Positions 52,357-64,000 of a DNA stretch of 64,000 nt are shown here, one piece after another. The translations under genes and the position numbers were made by a program. Location: NCBI RefSeq assembly GCF_013426205.1, contig NC_089427.1, positions 496,001-560,000 on the forward strand. Reading direction: 5' to 3'. The first letter of the stretch is position 1; each line of letters starts with the position of its first letter. This stretch comes from Metarhizium brunneum (Eukaryota; Ascomycota; Sordariomycetes; Hypocreales; Clavicipitaceae). The notes under the pieces are model-generated. The model did not search any database, was not told where the DNA came from, and saw nothing but the letters and a program-made list of their open reading frames with translations.

Positions 52357-55300
52357 TATTAAAAGCTTTTATTTAAACTATTATTATATTACTTTAAGTA
52401 ATACTTAATAATTATTAATATAATATTATATAAAATTATTATTATATTTAAATTAAATAAAACCTAAAAAGAATTAATAATTATTTTTACTTATAAAATA
52501 CTTATTAAAATTATATACTTTTAAGAATAAGTCTAATAAATAAAAAAAAAAAAATAAAAATAAGCTATAATTATTATTATAATTAAAAAAAATTTAAGAG
52601 AAATTTTTAGACTTAAAGTATTAGAATTATATAATAAATTTTTAGGTATACTTTAAGAATTTTTTACTTAACTTAAAGCTTATTATTAATAATTCTTAAA
52701 TAAAATAAAAAAATTTTTTATTAAGATATTTTATATAAAAAAATATATAATAAAAGTAATATTTATATAATTTAAACTTATTATAAGAAATTACTTTAAT
52801 AAAAAAAAAATAATTATAAAAAAGAAATTAATATTATTTTTAAAAGTTATAATAAATTTAAAAAAGTTATTAAAAAGGCCTTTAAAATAATTAATAAAGC
52901 TAAAACTATTAAGTATTATATTAATAAGCTTAAATAAAAAAAATTAATATTTAATTATATTACTTACTTTTAATAACTTATATTTTAGCTTAATTAAAAA
53001 AATAAACCTTTTATATTAGCTTTTTATAAAAAACTTAAAAAAGAAGTTAAAAATAAACTTTATAAAAAAAATAAACTAAATAACTTATTAGATTATATTA
53101 TTATAATAATATAAATTAATAATAAATAATATTAGTAATATATATAAAAAAAATAAAATAAAAAAATCTAAAACTTTATTAAAAGAAAAAGTTATTAAGT
53201 TAATTAATATAAAAAATATAATAAATTTATTATTTATAATTATACTTTTAATTTTAAATAAATAAAGCTTAATATTATTAAAAAAAATAATAAAAAAAAA
53301 AAGAAATATTATAATTATAAAAAACTAGGATATTTTATTAATAAATATAAAAAACCTAAAAAAAATAAAAACTAGTACTAAAAAAAGGTAAAAAATAACT
53401 TAATTTTATTAACTAATAAAAAATTAAAGTTATTAAATTAAAAATAAAATATAAGAATTTTAATTAAACCTTTTATTATAATAATAATTATTATATTTAT
53501 ATAAGTAATAAATAAAAAAAAAATAATTTTTAAAAAAATTAAAAAAACTAAAAAAAAAAATTATAAATTTTATAAAAAATAAGCTATAAATAATTAAATA
53601 ATTAATATAAAAAAACCTAAATAAATAATTATTAAAAAAAAGAACTTTTATAATAATAAAATAAAAAAAACTTTATAAATTAAAATTATTAAAATATTTA
53701 AATAAAAATTTATATTAAGAAATTTTTAATTAAGTATAATAATAAGTAAAAGTAAGAAAAATTTAAAGAAAATAATAATATAAAAAAAAGTAAAATATAT
53801 AAATTTTTATTACTTTTAATAAACTAAAAAATAAAGTAAAAAAAATAAGTATTAATAATAATAATATAATTCTAAATACTTTAAAAATATTTAAAAATAA
53901 ATAAAGTAAGAAAAAAATACTTATAAAGCTAATAATTATATAAAAATAAGCTATATAATAATATTTTTTTATATTAATAAGAAAATATTTTATAATTCTT
54001 ATTTTAATAATAAATATTATTATAATAATAAAAAATTAAATATTATAATTTTTAAAAAAAAAAAAAAAATAATTTTAAACTTTTATTAAAATATATAAAA
54101 TATATATATTTAATATAAGTATTATATATATTTATAATATATTAGGTATATTTTTAAATTAAGGTATAATTAGATATATTTTTAATTAAAATAAAAAAAT
54201 ATTTAATTAAAATATTATATTTTAAATAAAAACTTTTAAAATAAAAAGTAAAAATAATTAATAATAATTAAATAATAATTTTAGAATTTAATTTAAATAT
54301 ATTTATTAAATATTAAGCTTATATAAATTTTATAAATATATATAAATTAAATATATATTAATTATATATATATATAAAAAATAAGTAATAATATTAATAT
54401 ATATATAAAAAAAAATTTTTAATATATAAAAAAAAGTTATTATTTAAATTATTTTAATATAAAATAAAAAACTATATAATATACTTATTATTAAATTATT
54501 TAAAATATATAATAAATAAAACTAAAAAATAATATAAATAATAATATAAAATATTAATAATATATAAATAAATATAATAAATATTAAATATACTTAAATA
54601 AAAAAACTTTAAGAAAATTATAAAATTAATATATTATAATAAATAATAATTAAATAAGTAATATAATAAATAAAAGTTTAACCTTAAATATAATAAGAAA
54701 TATATAATAAATTATAATAACTTAAAATATAAAAAGTATAAAAAAATAAAAAACTAAATTTATAATTATTTATATTAAATATTTAATAATAGATTTTACT
54801 TTAAATACTTATAAAATAAAATAAAACTTATAAAATAATATTAAAAAATAAAATAATAAATTATAAAAAAATTTATTTTAAAAAACTTAAAAAATAAAAT
54901 ATATTATTTATAAAAAAACTATAAGTTAATATAAAAAAAAAAATATTAATAACTTTTAATATAATTAAAAGTAAATAAAATAATAAAATAATATTAAATA
55001 TTAAAATTATAAAATATTATATTTATATACTTATAAATAATAATATAATAAGTAATTATATTTTACTTAAAGTTATTAATTATTATTAATTATTATAAAA
55101 ATATAAAAAAGTATTATATAAGTTAATTAATATTAAAAAAAAACTTTTTACTTATAATAATAAAATTATTAATTAAAAGATTAATTATTTTAAAGTATAA
55201 ATTTAAGGTTATTTAAAAGTAATTTAACTTAATATTATAAATATATTAGAATATAATTTAATATTAAAGTATTTATAATTATAAAAAAGTAATTTATTAA

Positions 55301-58300
55301 TTAATTAAAAAATAAGCTAATTAAAATAAAATAAGATTTTAAGTTAATAAAATTAATAAAATTTAAAAAAAAAAAAAAATTTTATTATAATTTAGCTTAT
55401 AAATAAAATTCTAAAAAAAAAAAACTTTTAAGTAAATTATTTAAAAACTAATAATAATAAATAAATAATATAAAAATAATAAATATAAAAAAAAAAGTAA
55501 TTAGATTTATTATAATAATTTTAATAATATTATAAATTAAAATATAAATAATAATAAATAATAAGAAAATAAAAGCTAAAATTTAAAAAATTATTATTAC
55601 TTTAAGAAAAAACCTTATAAATATAAATAAAAAACTTAAAAAAAAAAAAAAAATAAAAATAATAAAAATAATAAAAGCTTAATAATAAAAGAAAAAAAAC
55701 TTAAAAATATCCCTAAAAAATACTAAAAATATAAAAAATTATTTATAAAATAATTAAAAATTAAATTATTAAAATATAATTAATAAAATTATTAAATTAA
55801 ATTAATAAATAAAAAGTTAATAATATTTTATAAAATTTATAATTTAAATATAAAAAAACTTAAAATATTATAAAAGTATATTAATAAAATATTAATAAAA
55901 AGCTATATTAAAATATTTATATTAAAAGCTAAATACTTAATTATATTTATTTTAAAAAAAAATAAAAAACTATAATTAATAATAAATTATTAATAATTAA
56001 ATATAATTATTATAAAAAATTAAATATTATTATTACTTATTTTTAAATTATAAAATTAATTATATAAAATAAATTAATTTATTATTTTAAATCTAAAAAA
56101 AATATATAATTTAATTTAAATAAAAAAAGGCTATAAATAAAAAATAACTTTTAAAATAAAGTTTAAATTATTTAAATACTTAATAATATTATTTAAGCTT
56201 ATTAATATATTAATAATATTTTAATAAATAATTAATAATATATTATAAAAATATTTAAATAATTTTATAATAATATATTTAAATAATATATTAATTTTCT
56301 TAAAAATCTTAAAAAATTATAAAAAATATATATATAAAATATTATAAATATTATAAAATATAAAGTTATTAATAAAACTAATAAAAAATAAATTTTATAC
56401 CTAAAAAGTAGATTTTTTAAGATATATAATATAATTAAATAAAATATAAATAAAAAAAATAAAAATTAAGATAATAAAAAACTAATTAATATTAAAAAAT
56501 ATTAAAAATATATAAAGCTTTAAAAGCTTTATAAATTATTATAAAAAATTTATTAAAAGTTATAATAAAATTATAATATTTTTAAATAAATTTATTAAGA
56601 AAAATAAGTAATAAAATTAAAATAATAAAGTATAATATACTTTTAATAAAATTAAAAAACTTATTATATTTAAATTTATTTTAAAAATTTTTAATTTAAA
56701 AAAAAAATAAAATTAAAAACTAATTTATTAGATTTTATTTTAAAAGTATAAGTAAAATAATAAAATAATAATAAAAAATTATATTTTATTATATTTTACT
56801 TAAAAAAACTTTATAAAATAAAATTTAATTATTTTATTTATAATAAAAATTTTTTAGTAATTATTAACATTTTTAAGAAATTTAAATATTATTTTATAAA
56901 AAGTAAATATAAAGTTAAGGTATATATTAATTATAAAAATATTTTTTATTTTATAATAATATAATAATTAAATAAATAATAAATTTAATAGGTTAAATAT
57001 TTTTTAGAATTTAATTATAAAATTATTTATTAAAAAAAATCTAAAAATAAATAAGTAAATATTTTAAGTTAAAAAAGTAATTATAATATAAAAATACTTA
57101 TAATAATAAAATAACTTTTTAAAATTAATAAAAATAATAATTTTTAATAAAAATAAATTAAATATTATATTAAAAGTATAAAAAAAAAACTTAATATATA
57201 ATAAAATATATTAATAAGTAATAAATAATATATAATATATTAAGAATATATTAATAAAATATATATATTATTTAAAAAAAGTATTAATATATAAAAAAAA
57301 AATCTAAATATTATTAGAGTTATAAAAAAAATATATTAAAAAAATATATAAATACTTAGTTTATAAATATTAAGAAATTTATAAAATATTAAATAAAATA
57401 TAATAATAATATAATTTTTTAAAAATTAAAAAAATAATTAAAAAAATTATTAATAAATATATATAATATAAGAAAAGTAAAGCTTTATAATATAAGCTAT
57501 ATAAAAAATTATAATTATTATTAATATTAATATAATTATAAAAATTAATAGTTTTTAATTATATTATAAAGCTATTAATATTAAAAAAACTAATAATTAA
57601 TATAAAATATAATAATATATTTATAATTATAAATAAACTTATAAAATATAAATACTTTTTATTATATAAAAAAATAAGTAATATAAAAAAACTTATATAT
57701 ATATTTTTATAAATAATAATAAGTAATTATAAATTATTAAAAAAAATTATATTAAATAAAAAAAGTATATTTACTTTTAAGTTTTAATAAATATTTATAA
57801 TATAATTTAAAATAAATTATAAGTTAAATATTATATATTATTTATAAATAAATAAATAAATAAAAAAATTAAACTAAATACTTAAATAATATTTATAATA
57901 TTATATTAATTATTAATAAAATAATTAAATAAAATAATTACTTATAATATAATTAGCTTATAATAGCTTAATATTAGAATTAATAAAGTAAATATTAGCT
58001 TATATTAATTATAAATTTAATTTTAAAGTATTTTAAATATAATATAAAAAATTATAAGTAAAATAAATAATATTATAAGTAAATAAACTAAAAAAATTAT
58101 ATAAAAAAATATAATATAAATTAAAATTTATATAAAATAAAATAATATAATATTATAATTATAAAAAATTAAAAAAATTAATTTTTAAGAAAAGAAATAT
58201 AATTTATTTACTTTAATAAAATATTAAAATAATATAATTAAATAATAAACTAAATTATAAAAAATTAAGATTATTTATTATTAAAAAATAAATATTAATA

Positions 58301-59322
58301 AATAATTATAAACTTTTATTATTAAATATTATAAGAAATTATTTTATAATATATATTTTATTTTTTAAAAAAATATTAAATAATATATTAATAAAAGAAA
58401 ATATTAAAATTATAAATAAAATAAAATATAAAGTAAAATAAATTCTAAATATAAAAATAAAAAATAAAATATATTAATATTTTATTAAATAAAAAAACTA
58501 TAAAAATAAGAAAAATATATAAAAACTTATAAAATACCTAAAAAATTATTAGTACTTATTATAATAATATTATTAATAGCTTATAACTTAGTATTAAATA
58601 AAGTATTTTAGTCTAAAATATTAAAAGTACCTTAATTTTAAGTATTTTAAATAGCTTTAAACTTTTATTATTAAACCTATTTTAATTTATACTTTTAAGC
58701 TTTTTTTTTCTCTTTTTTTTAATTTATATTTTTTATTTCTTTTAAAAAAATAAAATTATAATAAGCTATTTTTAGACTTTTTTTATATAAATAATAATAT
58801 ATATATTAAAAATATATTAAATAATTTAAGATTTTATTTATTTTTAGCTAAGTTTTATAATACTTTTTAATTAATAATTTCTTTATTAATTTCTTCTTTT
58901 TTTTAAGCTAATAAAGTTTCTTAATAATATAATTTATTAAAATATATTAATAATATATATTATAATAAAAAAACCTTATATATATAATTTATTATAAAAA
59001 TATAAAAATTATTATAAAAATAACCTAAAAAATAATAAAAAATATAATAATTAATACTTTTAATAACCTAATAAAAACTTTTTTTTTTAAAATAATAATT
59101 ATAAAATAATACCTTAAAACCTTATTTATAAATAAAAGTAATAATTATAATATAATTAATAATAAAATAAAATTTTTTAGGTTTTTTTATATAATTAAAT
59201 ATAATAAAAGAAAAATATTATAAAAAAGTAAAATACTTATAACTAATAAAAGAAAAGGTAAATAAAATTATTTATAAAATAAAGCTTAAATTTTAAAAGT
59301 AAAACTATAAAAAAAAATATTA

Positions 59323-59769
59323 TATTATAATCTAGTTATAAGCTATAATATAAATTATAAATTAAGCTAATTATATAAGCTATAAAATAATATAAGTATA
59401 ATAAGTAATAAATTAATAGTTAAAATAAGCTATTAATAAAAAAAAGTTTATTAACTATTTAATAAATTTTAAATAAATTAATAATATATATATAATTATA
59501 ATTTATTAAAACTTTAATAAATAATAAGTAAATATTATAATATATAAAAACTTTTAAATTTACTTTATAAATAAACTTTAATTTCTTAGCTTTTAATAAT
59601 AATTATTATATTAATTTAAGCTTTACTTATAACTTTTTAACTTTAATTACTTAATTATAATTTATAACCTATTATTAATATAATACTTAATTACTTAGAT
59701 TAACTATCTTAATAGCTTTACTAATATAAATTATAACTAGTTTATCTCTTAGGAACCTTAGCTGTTACA
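59323..59769. repeat. Right LTR
   Basis: Aligned base for base with the left LTR at an offset of 7413. Differences are nearly all C/T or G/A. It keeps C/G at its end (CTTAGGAACCTTAGCTGTTA), where the left copy is mutated. Confidence 0.85.
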
Positions 59770-61389
59770 GTATAGCAACAGCATTTATGATTCTGTAAGC
59801 CATTGATACATATAGTGCCTATATCTTTATTTTTGAAGTTCTTCTCTTCAGCACGAGAAGACAGAATTATTGCATCGGCCCGATGACCAAGTCATTTTAT
59901 ACTTGACATTATCATGATTCACGACACTGCCGTTTAGTGTTGAAAGCTGCAGGCATCTTGATAGGTGAGAGCTAACTTAGCCCCACCACGTGCTTCGCAT
60001 CGTGACAACATTGAAGCCCTGCTGCCGAACTTCTCGCTGCAAGCAAAAAGGCCCTCATGCACCCTCCCAAGCTCTGCCCCGTCTTTTCGGCCCATCTTCT
60101 GATAGTCCTGCTCCAGTTTTGTCACCGTTGAAATAAGCTCATCAACATGGTCGCACCCTTCCCGGGCAGACTCGCGGTGATGCCCAGCGACACAACTAAC
60201 CCCACGTGGAAAGCCGTGCGTGGACATTTCGACACTGAGCTTCGACAAGACTTCCTTTTCTTCTTTTGTTTTCGCCAACCACCAAAAGAATCCCAGTACC
60301 AAGAAAGCATTGAACCCTTCAACAGAACGGGACGTCACCCTTGCCACTTACCGGTAGTCTGATTACCTGGACCACGGATAAGCAACAGAACCTTTCAACG
60401 CCGTACTGTGATCCGTTATATTCGGTTCCTGCGATGAGCGCAAGCGTCACAAACTAGATGTCATTGCACTTCTTACTCACTGGAGTCAGTGTTTCTTCTC
60501 GTAACGCCAACACACCAGGTCTGAAGCCACTTTTATGTGCTTAACGGTCCTTTTGTACGATGGGACACCGAGACGCATCTGCTCTCAGCCGAGACTTGGC
60601 CTCGAAGTGGTCTTGGCGAGAACCATGCGTGAGCCATTCTGTCCAACTGTCATGGCCACTTGAGGGAGCTGGCCGAAAGAACATGTCCGTCTGGACTCGC
60701 TTTGGGCAGGTTCGCACGTGTGCCAACTTGACGACTTTGCGTTGATGGCTGTCTTATTTCCACGAGCATGGCCCCCACGGTTCGGTCTCCTCCTCTGGCT
60801 AGATCACCGGAAGTGTGCAGCCTCGGCCAGGATGCAGAGCCAATCTATTGGACATGGGAATGGCCTGTGTGGCGTCTCAGCCCCTGTTTCCTCGACCTAC
60901 CCAACAGGGGAGGTTCCGCTGTGATGTTGGCCTGCTCGCACGTGTAAGGTCTGGGGAATCTGATAGGAAGTCATGTACGTATGTGTACAACAATGGTTTC
61001 TGTTTGGGATGCCACCCTGCATCAAGTTTCAACCCCTGTCACTGTTATTGTTAAGCTTACACGCCACACAACAACTTAACAGAACGGGATGAATGAATCT
61101 TGGCTGGTCCTAATCGAATGCCTCATCGTATTTGGGTCTTGTTCAGTTCGCATTCACGCCTCGGCCAGGAAGCCGGGGGTGGCCAGCTGGAGAGGAAATG
61201 ACAAAAAAGCATGGTCAGCCTGGCCGCCACGACGGAGAGCCCTGCCGGTTTTTCTCGCTCAAATTGATCAGTCAGATGACATAAAAGGCCAGCCGCGCCC
61301 GTGCTGGTCTGTCTCAAGTAAAGGAAGAGATCCAATTCCGTTGCATCATCCAAGACGGCGCCAGAGATTACTCCCGACGTCTCTCCAAG
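59770..61389. other. Intergenic upstream of the phosphate transporter, with one weak frame
   Basis: A - strand frame at 59934-60347 (137 codons) includes a hydrophobic segment (FNAFLVLGFFWWLA) followed by charged helix-like sequence (KTKEEKEVLSKLSVEMS) and is mildly coding-like but unrecognised. The remainder is probably promoter of the + strand phosphate transporter. Confidence 0.35.
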
Positions 61390-63432
61390 ATGACTCTTCA
61401 CCAATACGACTACGTCTTTGCTATTGGCACCTTCTTTGCCCTGCTTGATGCCTTCAACAATGGCGCAAGTGAGTACTACTCCGCAAAACAAAACGAAAAG
61501 CCAAGCCCCCCCAGACCAAGATCAGATCCACGCTACTCTACTGCCGTCTTGGCGATGGTTTCTTTATCTGTAGGGGTCCCGTCCAGCTAACCATGCTTCT
61601 TCTTCTCTTGGCAGATGATGTGGCCAACTCTTGGGCCACGAGTGTTTCCTCGAGATCCATCTCCTATAGACAGGCCATGATTTTCGGTACCGTCTTTGAA
61701 ATGCTTGGCGCCATCACCGTCGGCGCCCGTACTGCTGAAACAATCAAGAACGGCATTATTCCCAACTCGGCCTTCCAGAACAATGCTGGTGTTCAGATGC
61801 TTGCTTTTACTTGCGCTCTTGCCGCCGCTTCGTCTTGGGTCATGTGGTGCACGCGTCACTCAGCTCACGTCTCCTCCACCTACTCCTTAATCTCTGCCGT
61901 TGCCGGTGTTGGTGTTGCTACTGTCGGCGCCTCCAAGGTTCAATGGGGTTGGAATGACGGAAAGGGTCTCGGTGCCATCTTTGCTGGTCTAGGCATGGCC
62001 CCGGTCATCTCTGGCGGTTTTGCTGCTACTATCTTCATGCTCGTCAAGTTGGTTGTCCATATGCGCAAGAATCCCGTTCCCTGGGCTGTCTACACCTCTC
62101 CCTTCTTCTTCCTTATTGCCGCCACCATCTGCACCCTCTCGATTGTTTATAAGGGCTCACCCAATCTGGGTCTTGGCAAGAAACCCGCCTGGTATATTGC
62201 CGCAGTGACTCTGGGCACTGGTGGTGGCGTGGCTATTCTCGCCGCCATCTTTTTCGTACCCTTTGTCCATGCCAAGGTCATTAAGAAGGATCCAAGTATT
62301 CAGTGGTGGCACTTCATCTTTGGCCCCCTGCTCTTTAAGCGCCCTGCGCCTGAGAATGCCGAACGAGCTAATGTCCCCAACTACGCCGTTGTTCAGCATG
62401 ACGACGACCTTGAAGAGTCTGCCACGCACTCTCCCAAGCTGACGGCCGAGGATGGACAGGGCAAGGAGCATGGCATCATGTCCATGTCCGAGGCCACCAG
62501 GGGGGGCAACGAGAAGAGCCTAGCCAACCTGGAGGCCACCCAAAAGTCTTACAAGGAGCTCGTTGCTGAGGGTGAGGCCCGATTCAACGCTCGCCTGATG
62601 AAGAAGCGTGGGCCCCTCGGCTGGGCCATGCGAACCCTACGCGACAACCCTATGGGCGCTGGTCAGATCTACGAATTGCACAACATCAAGATCCTTGCCA
62701 AGCGCATTCCTGCCATGGTTGTTTCTGGTCTCTTGTACGGTCTTCACTATGATATCCACGCCGCCCAGACCGGCATTGAGGGCACCCCTGAAGGCGAACG
62801 CATGAAGCGCGTCTACGCTGCCGCTGAAAAGTACCCCAACGAAGTCGAGCATACCTACTCGTTTGTTCAGGTCCTTACTGCCTGCACTGCTTCCTTTGCT
62901 CACGGCGCCAACGATATTGGCAACTCTGTCGGTCCCTGGGCTGTCATTTATGGTGCCTGGAAGACGGGCAATGCTGCCCAGGCCAAGGCTCCCGTCGACG
63001 TCTGGCAGCTCGCTGTGCTCTCTGCCACCATTTCCGTTGGCCTCATCACATACGGTTACAACATCATGAAGGGTAAGTCTATACATCCATGCGCGTAATC
63101 CCATTTTTGAAACGGACAAAACCATCAGCTGCTGACGTTTTGGCATAGTCATGGGCAACAAGATCACGTACCACTCTCCAAGCCGTGGAAGCTCCATGGA
63201 GATGGGCGCCGCCATCACCGTCCTGGTCTTTTCTCAATTCTCCCTTCCCGTATCTACTTCCATGTGCATTACCGGTGCTACTGTCGGCGTCGGTCTCTGC
63301 AACGGAACCCTCAAGGCCGTCAACTTTCAGCGAGTGGGGCTTTTGCTCTTCTCCTGGATCATGACCATCCCCATTGCTGGCACCCTTGGCGGTGTCATCA
63401 TGGGCCTGTTCCTGAATGCCCCTAAATTTTAA
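61390..63432 (+). CDS. PHO89: Na+/phosphate symporter, PHO89/PHO-4 type (PiT family)
   Basis: High-affinity plasma-membrane Na+-coupled phosphate uptake, usually induced by phosphate starvation at alkaline pH. join(61390..61468,61615..63072,63149..63432), 606 residues, close to known fungal members. The first intron (146 nt, GTGAGT...GCAG) interrupts the N-terminal PiT signature; splicing gives FNNGANDVANSWATS. The second (76 nt, GTAAGT...ATAG, phase 1) gives NIMKVMGNKITYHSPS. The second, inverted PiT signature is AHGANDIGNSVGPWAVI, so both halves of the duplicated fold are present. About 12 hydrophobic spans flank a long hydrophilic central loop (about residues 285-400) with acidic and Lys-rich segments, the usual regulatory site. 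The C-terminal domain includes GSSMEMGAAITVLVFSQF and VSTSMCITGATVGVGL. Intact. Confidence 0.93.
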
Positions 63433-63581
63433 AGCGGCTGCAAGTGGCGTAGTTTTTGCATATTAGCACTTGGGATTGATTTTGAGATTGTTATATTAGG
63501 CATGCAACATGTCCGGAGCATTGCATTGTACCGTAAAAATTGTGCATTAGCATAAATAATACCCGTCCATGAATACAAGAA

Positions 63582-63980
63582 TTATAATGGTAAACAGGTC
63601 TTTCGAGGGGCAGCTTCATTCAAGGTACAGCCTTGACGGGTTTGATGCCTTGATTGTACAACTGAATGTATCCTACCAGGAATTGATTCAGCAATGATGG
63701 CTGTAAATTTTACTATTTGTGATGCAATCAACCGGCCTAGGAAAAAGGGTACTGCCGCCGCAGTTTCCATAAGCTTGTGCTTCGGAAGGCGTAGTCCGGT
63801 TAGTCTGCCGTTGATGATGATCTCGACTTTGCCGTTCTGCGCCACGCCGACGCAGTTGTACGCCGTGCCTAAATCTGATAAAGAGGCGCAATACGCCAGC
63901 AGTCTTGTTGAGAAAAGAAGAGCAGACTTGTGGCAGTCAAGAGCCGCGCCTTCAGGAGCAACCCCCTGCTGCCATGGTCT
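63582..63980 (-). CDS. Probable 3' part of an unidentified gene on the - strand
   Basis: On the - strand a frame stays open from about 63980 to a stop at 63582. It looks coding (CHKSALLFSTRLLAYCASLS, DLGTAYNCVGVAQNGKVEII, INGRLTGLRLPKHKL). The upstream end is closed by a TAA near 63981, preceded by a possible AAG/CAG acceptor region, so earlier exons would lie beyond the window. I do not recognise the family. The last 30 codons look less conserved and may be read-through past a missed intron. Confidence 0.35.
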   Translation of the reverse strand, partial: RPWQQGVAPEGAALDCHKSALLFSTRLLAYCASLSDLGTAYNCVGVAQNGKVEIIINGRLTGLRLPKHKLMETAAAVPFFLGRLIASQIVKFTAIIAESIPGRIHSVVQSRHQTRQGCTLNEAAPRKTCLPL

Positions 63981-64000
63981 TTAGGAGACACAGAAGTACT

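Larger units (their letters stand above)
51910..59769. mobile_element. RIP-degraded LTR retrotransposon, full length (7.86 kb)
   Basis: Two direct 447-bp LTRs (51910-52356 and 59323-59769) are exactly 7413 bp apart without a single indel. The element is flanked by a perfect 5-bp target duplication, GTATA (51905-51909 and 59770-59774). The LTR begins TATTACGACC in the left copy; with one RIP-type change this is TGTTACGACC. The right copy ends TGTTACA, giving the usual TG...CA. The internal 6966 bp is over nine-tenths A+T by eye, with stops in all frames, so gag-pol cannot be read and copia versus gypsy cannot be decided. Orientation is undetermined. Confidence 0.85.

Noticed and set aside
49050..59769. 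AT-rich block considered as centromere or mitochondrial DNA insertion
   Set aside because: Terminal inverted repeats with TA flanks and paired LTRs with a target duplication explain it as two RIP-mutated transposons; no mitochondrial genes are visible.

Overview
The window is filamentous-fungal nuclear DNA, most likely from a Hypocreales species (Clavicipitaceae-like, in the Metarhizium/Pochonia range; this placement is inference). Genes are split by short (about 47-150 nt) GT-AG introns, protein types are typical of Pezizomycotina, two secreted trypsins suggest an animal-associated or proteolytic lifestyle, and repeats carry the C-to-T/G-to-A signature of repeat-induced point mutation (RIP).

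Left edge (1-4.7 kb): two conserved genes on the + strand, a GPI-transamidase PIG-S/Gpi17 subunit and an alpha/beta hydrolase.

Accessory island (about 4.7-31 kb): gene-poor and full of decayed genes and solo LTRs. It holds a frameshifted, truncated purine-phosphorylase-like/NACHT (fungal NLR) gene, two paralogous trypsins on opposite strands (one ending inside a solo LTR), a secreted ORF that stops after an aspartic-protease propeptide, an N-terminally truncated Skp1-like gene, a dispersed 5S rRNA-like gene, a candidate eight-exon micro-exon gene for a cysteine-containing secreted protein, a broken APH-type phosphotransferase, a broken protein kinase, and two lineage-specific proteins. At least two LTR families are scattered through it, one copy with a perfect 5-bp target duplication.

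Conserved right half (32-48.5 kb): aldehyde dehydrogenase (with a possible alternative mitochondrial start), an amino-acid/choline-type permease, a peroxisomal copper amine oxidase (TPQ motif, C-terminal SRL), a Myb/SANT-like regulator, and phosphopantetheine adenylyltransferase of CoA synthesis. Amine oxidase and aldehyde dehydrogenase could act in sequence (amine to aldehyde to acid), but they are 5.7 kb apart with a permease between them, so a pathway cluster is only a suggestion.

AT-rich block (49.05-59.77 kb): two RIP-destroyed transposons side by side. One is a 2.8-kb terminal-inverted-repeat element flanked by TA. The other is a 7.86-kb LTR retrotransposon with two indel-free 447-bp LTRs and a GTATA target duplication. 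No reading frame survives.

Right edge (59.8-64 kb): a PHO89-type Na+/phosphate symporter in three exons, then the likely 3' part of an unidentified gene on the - strand.
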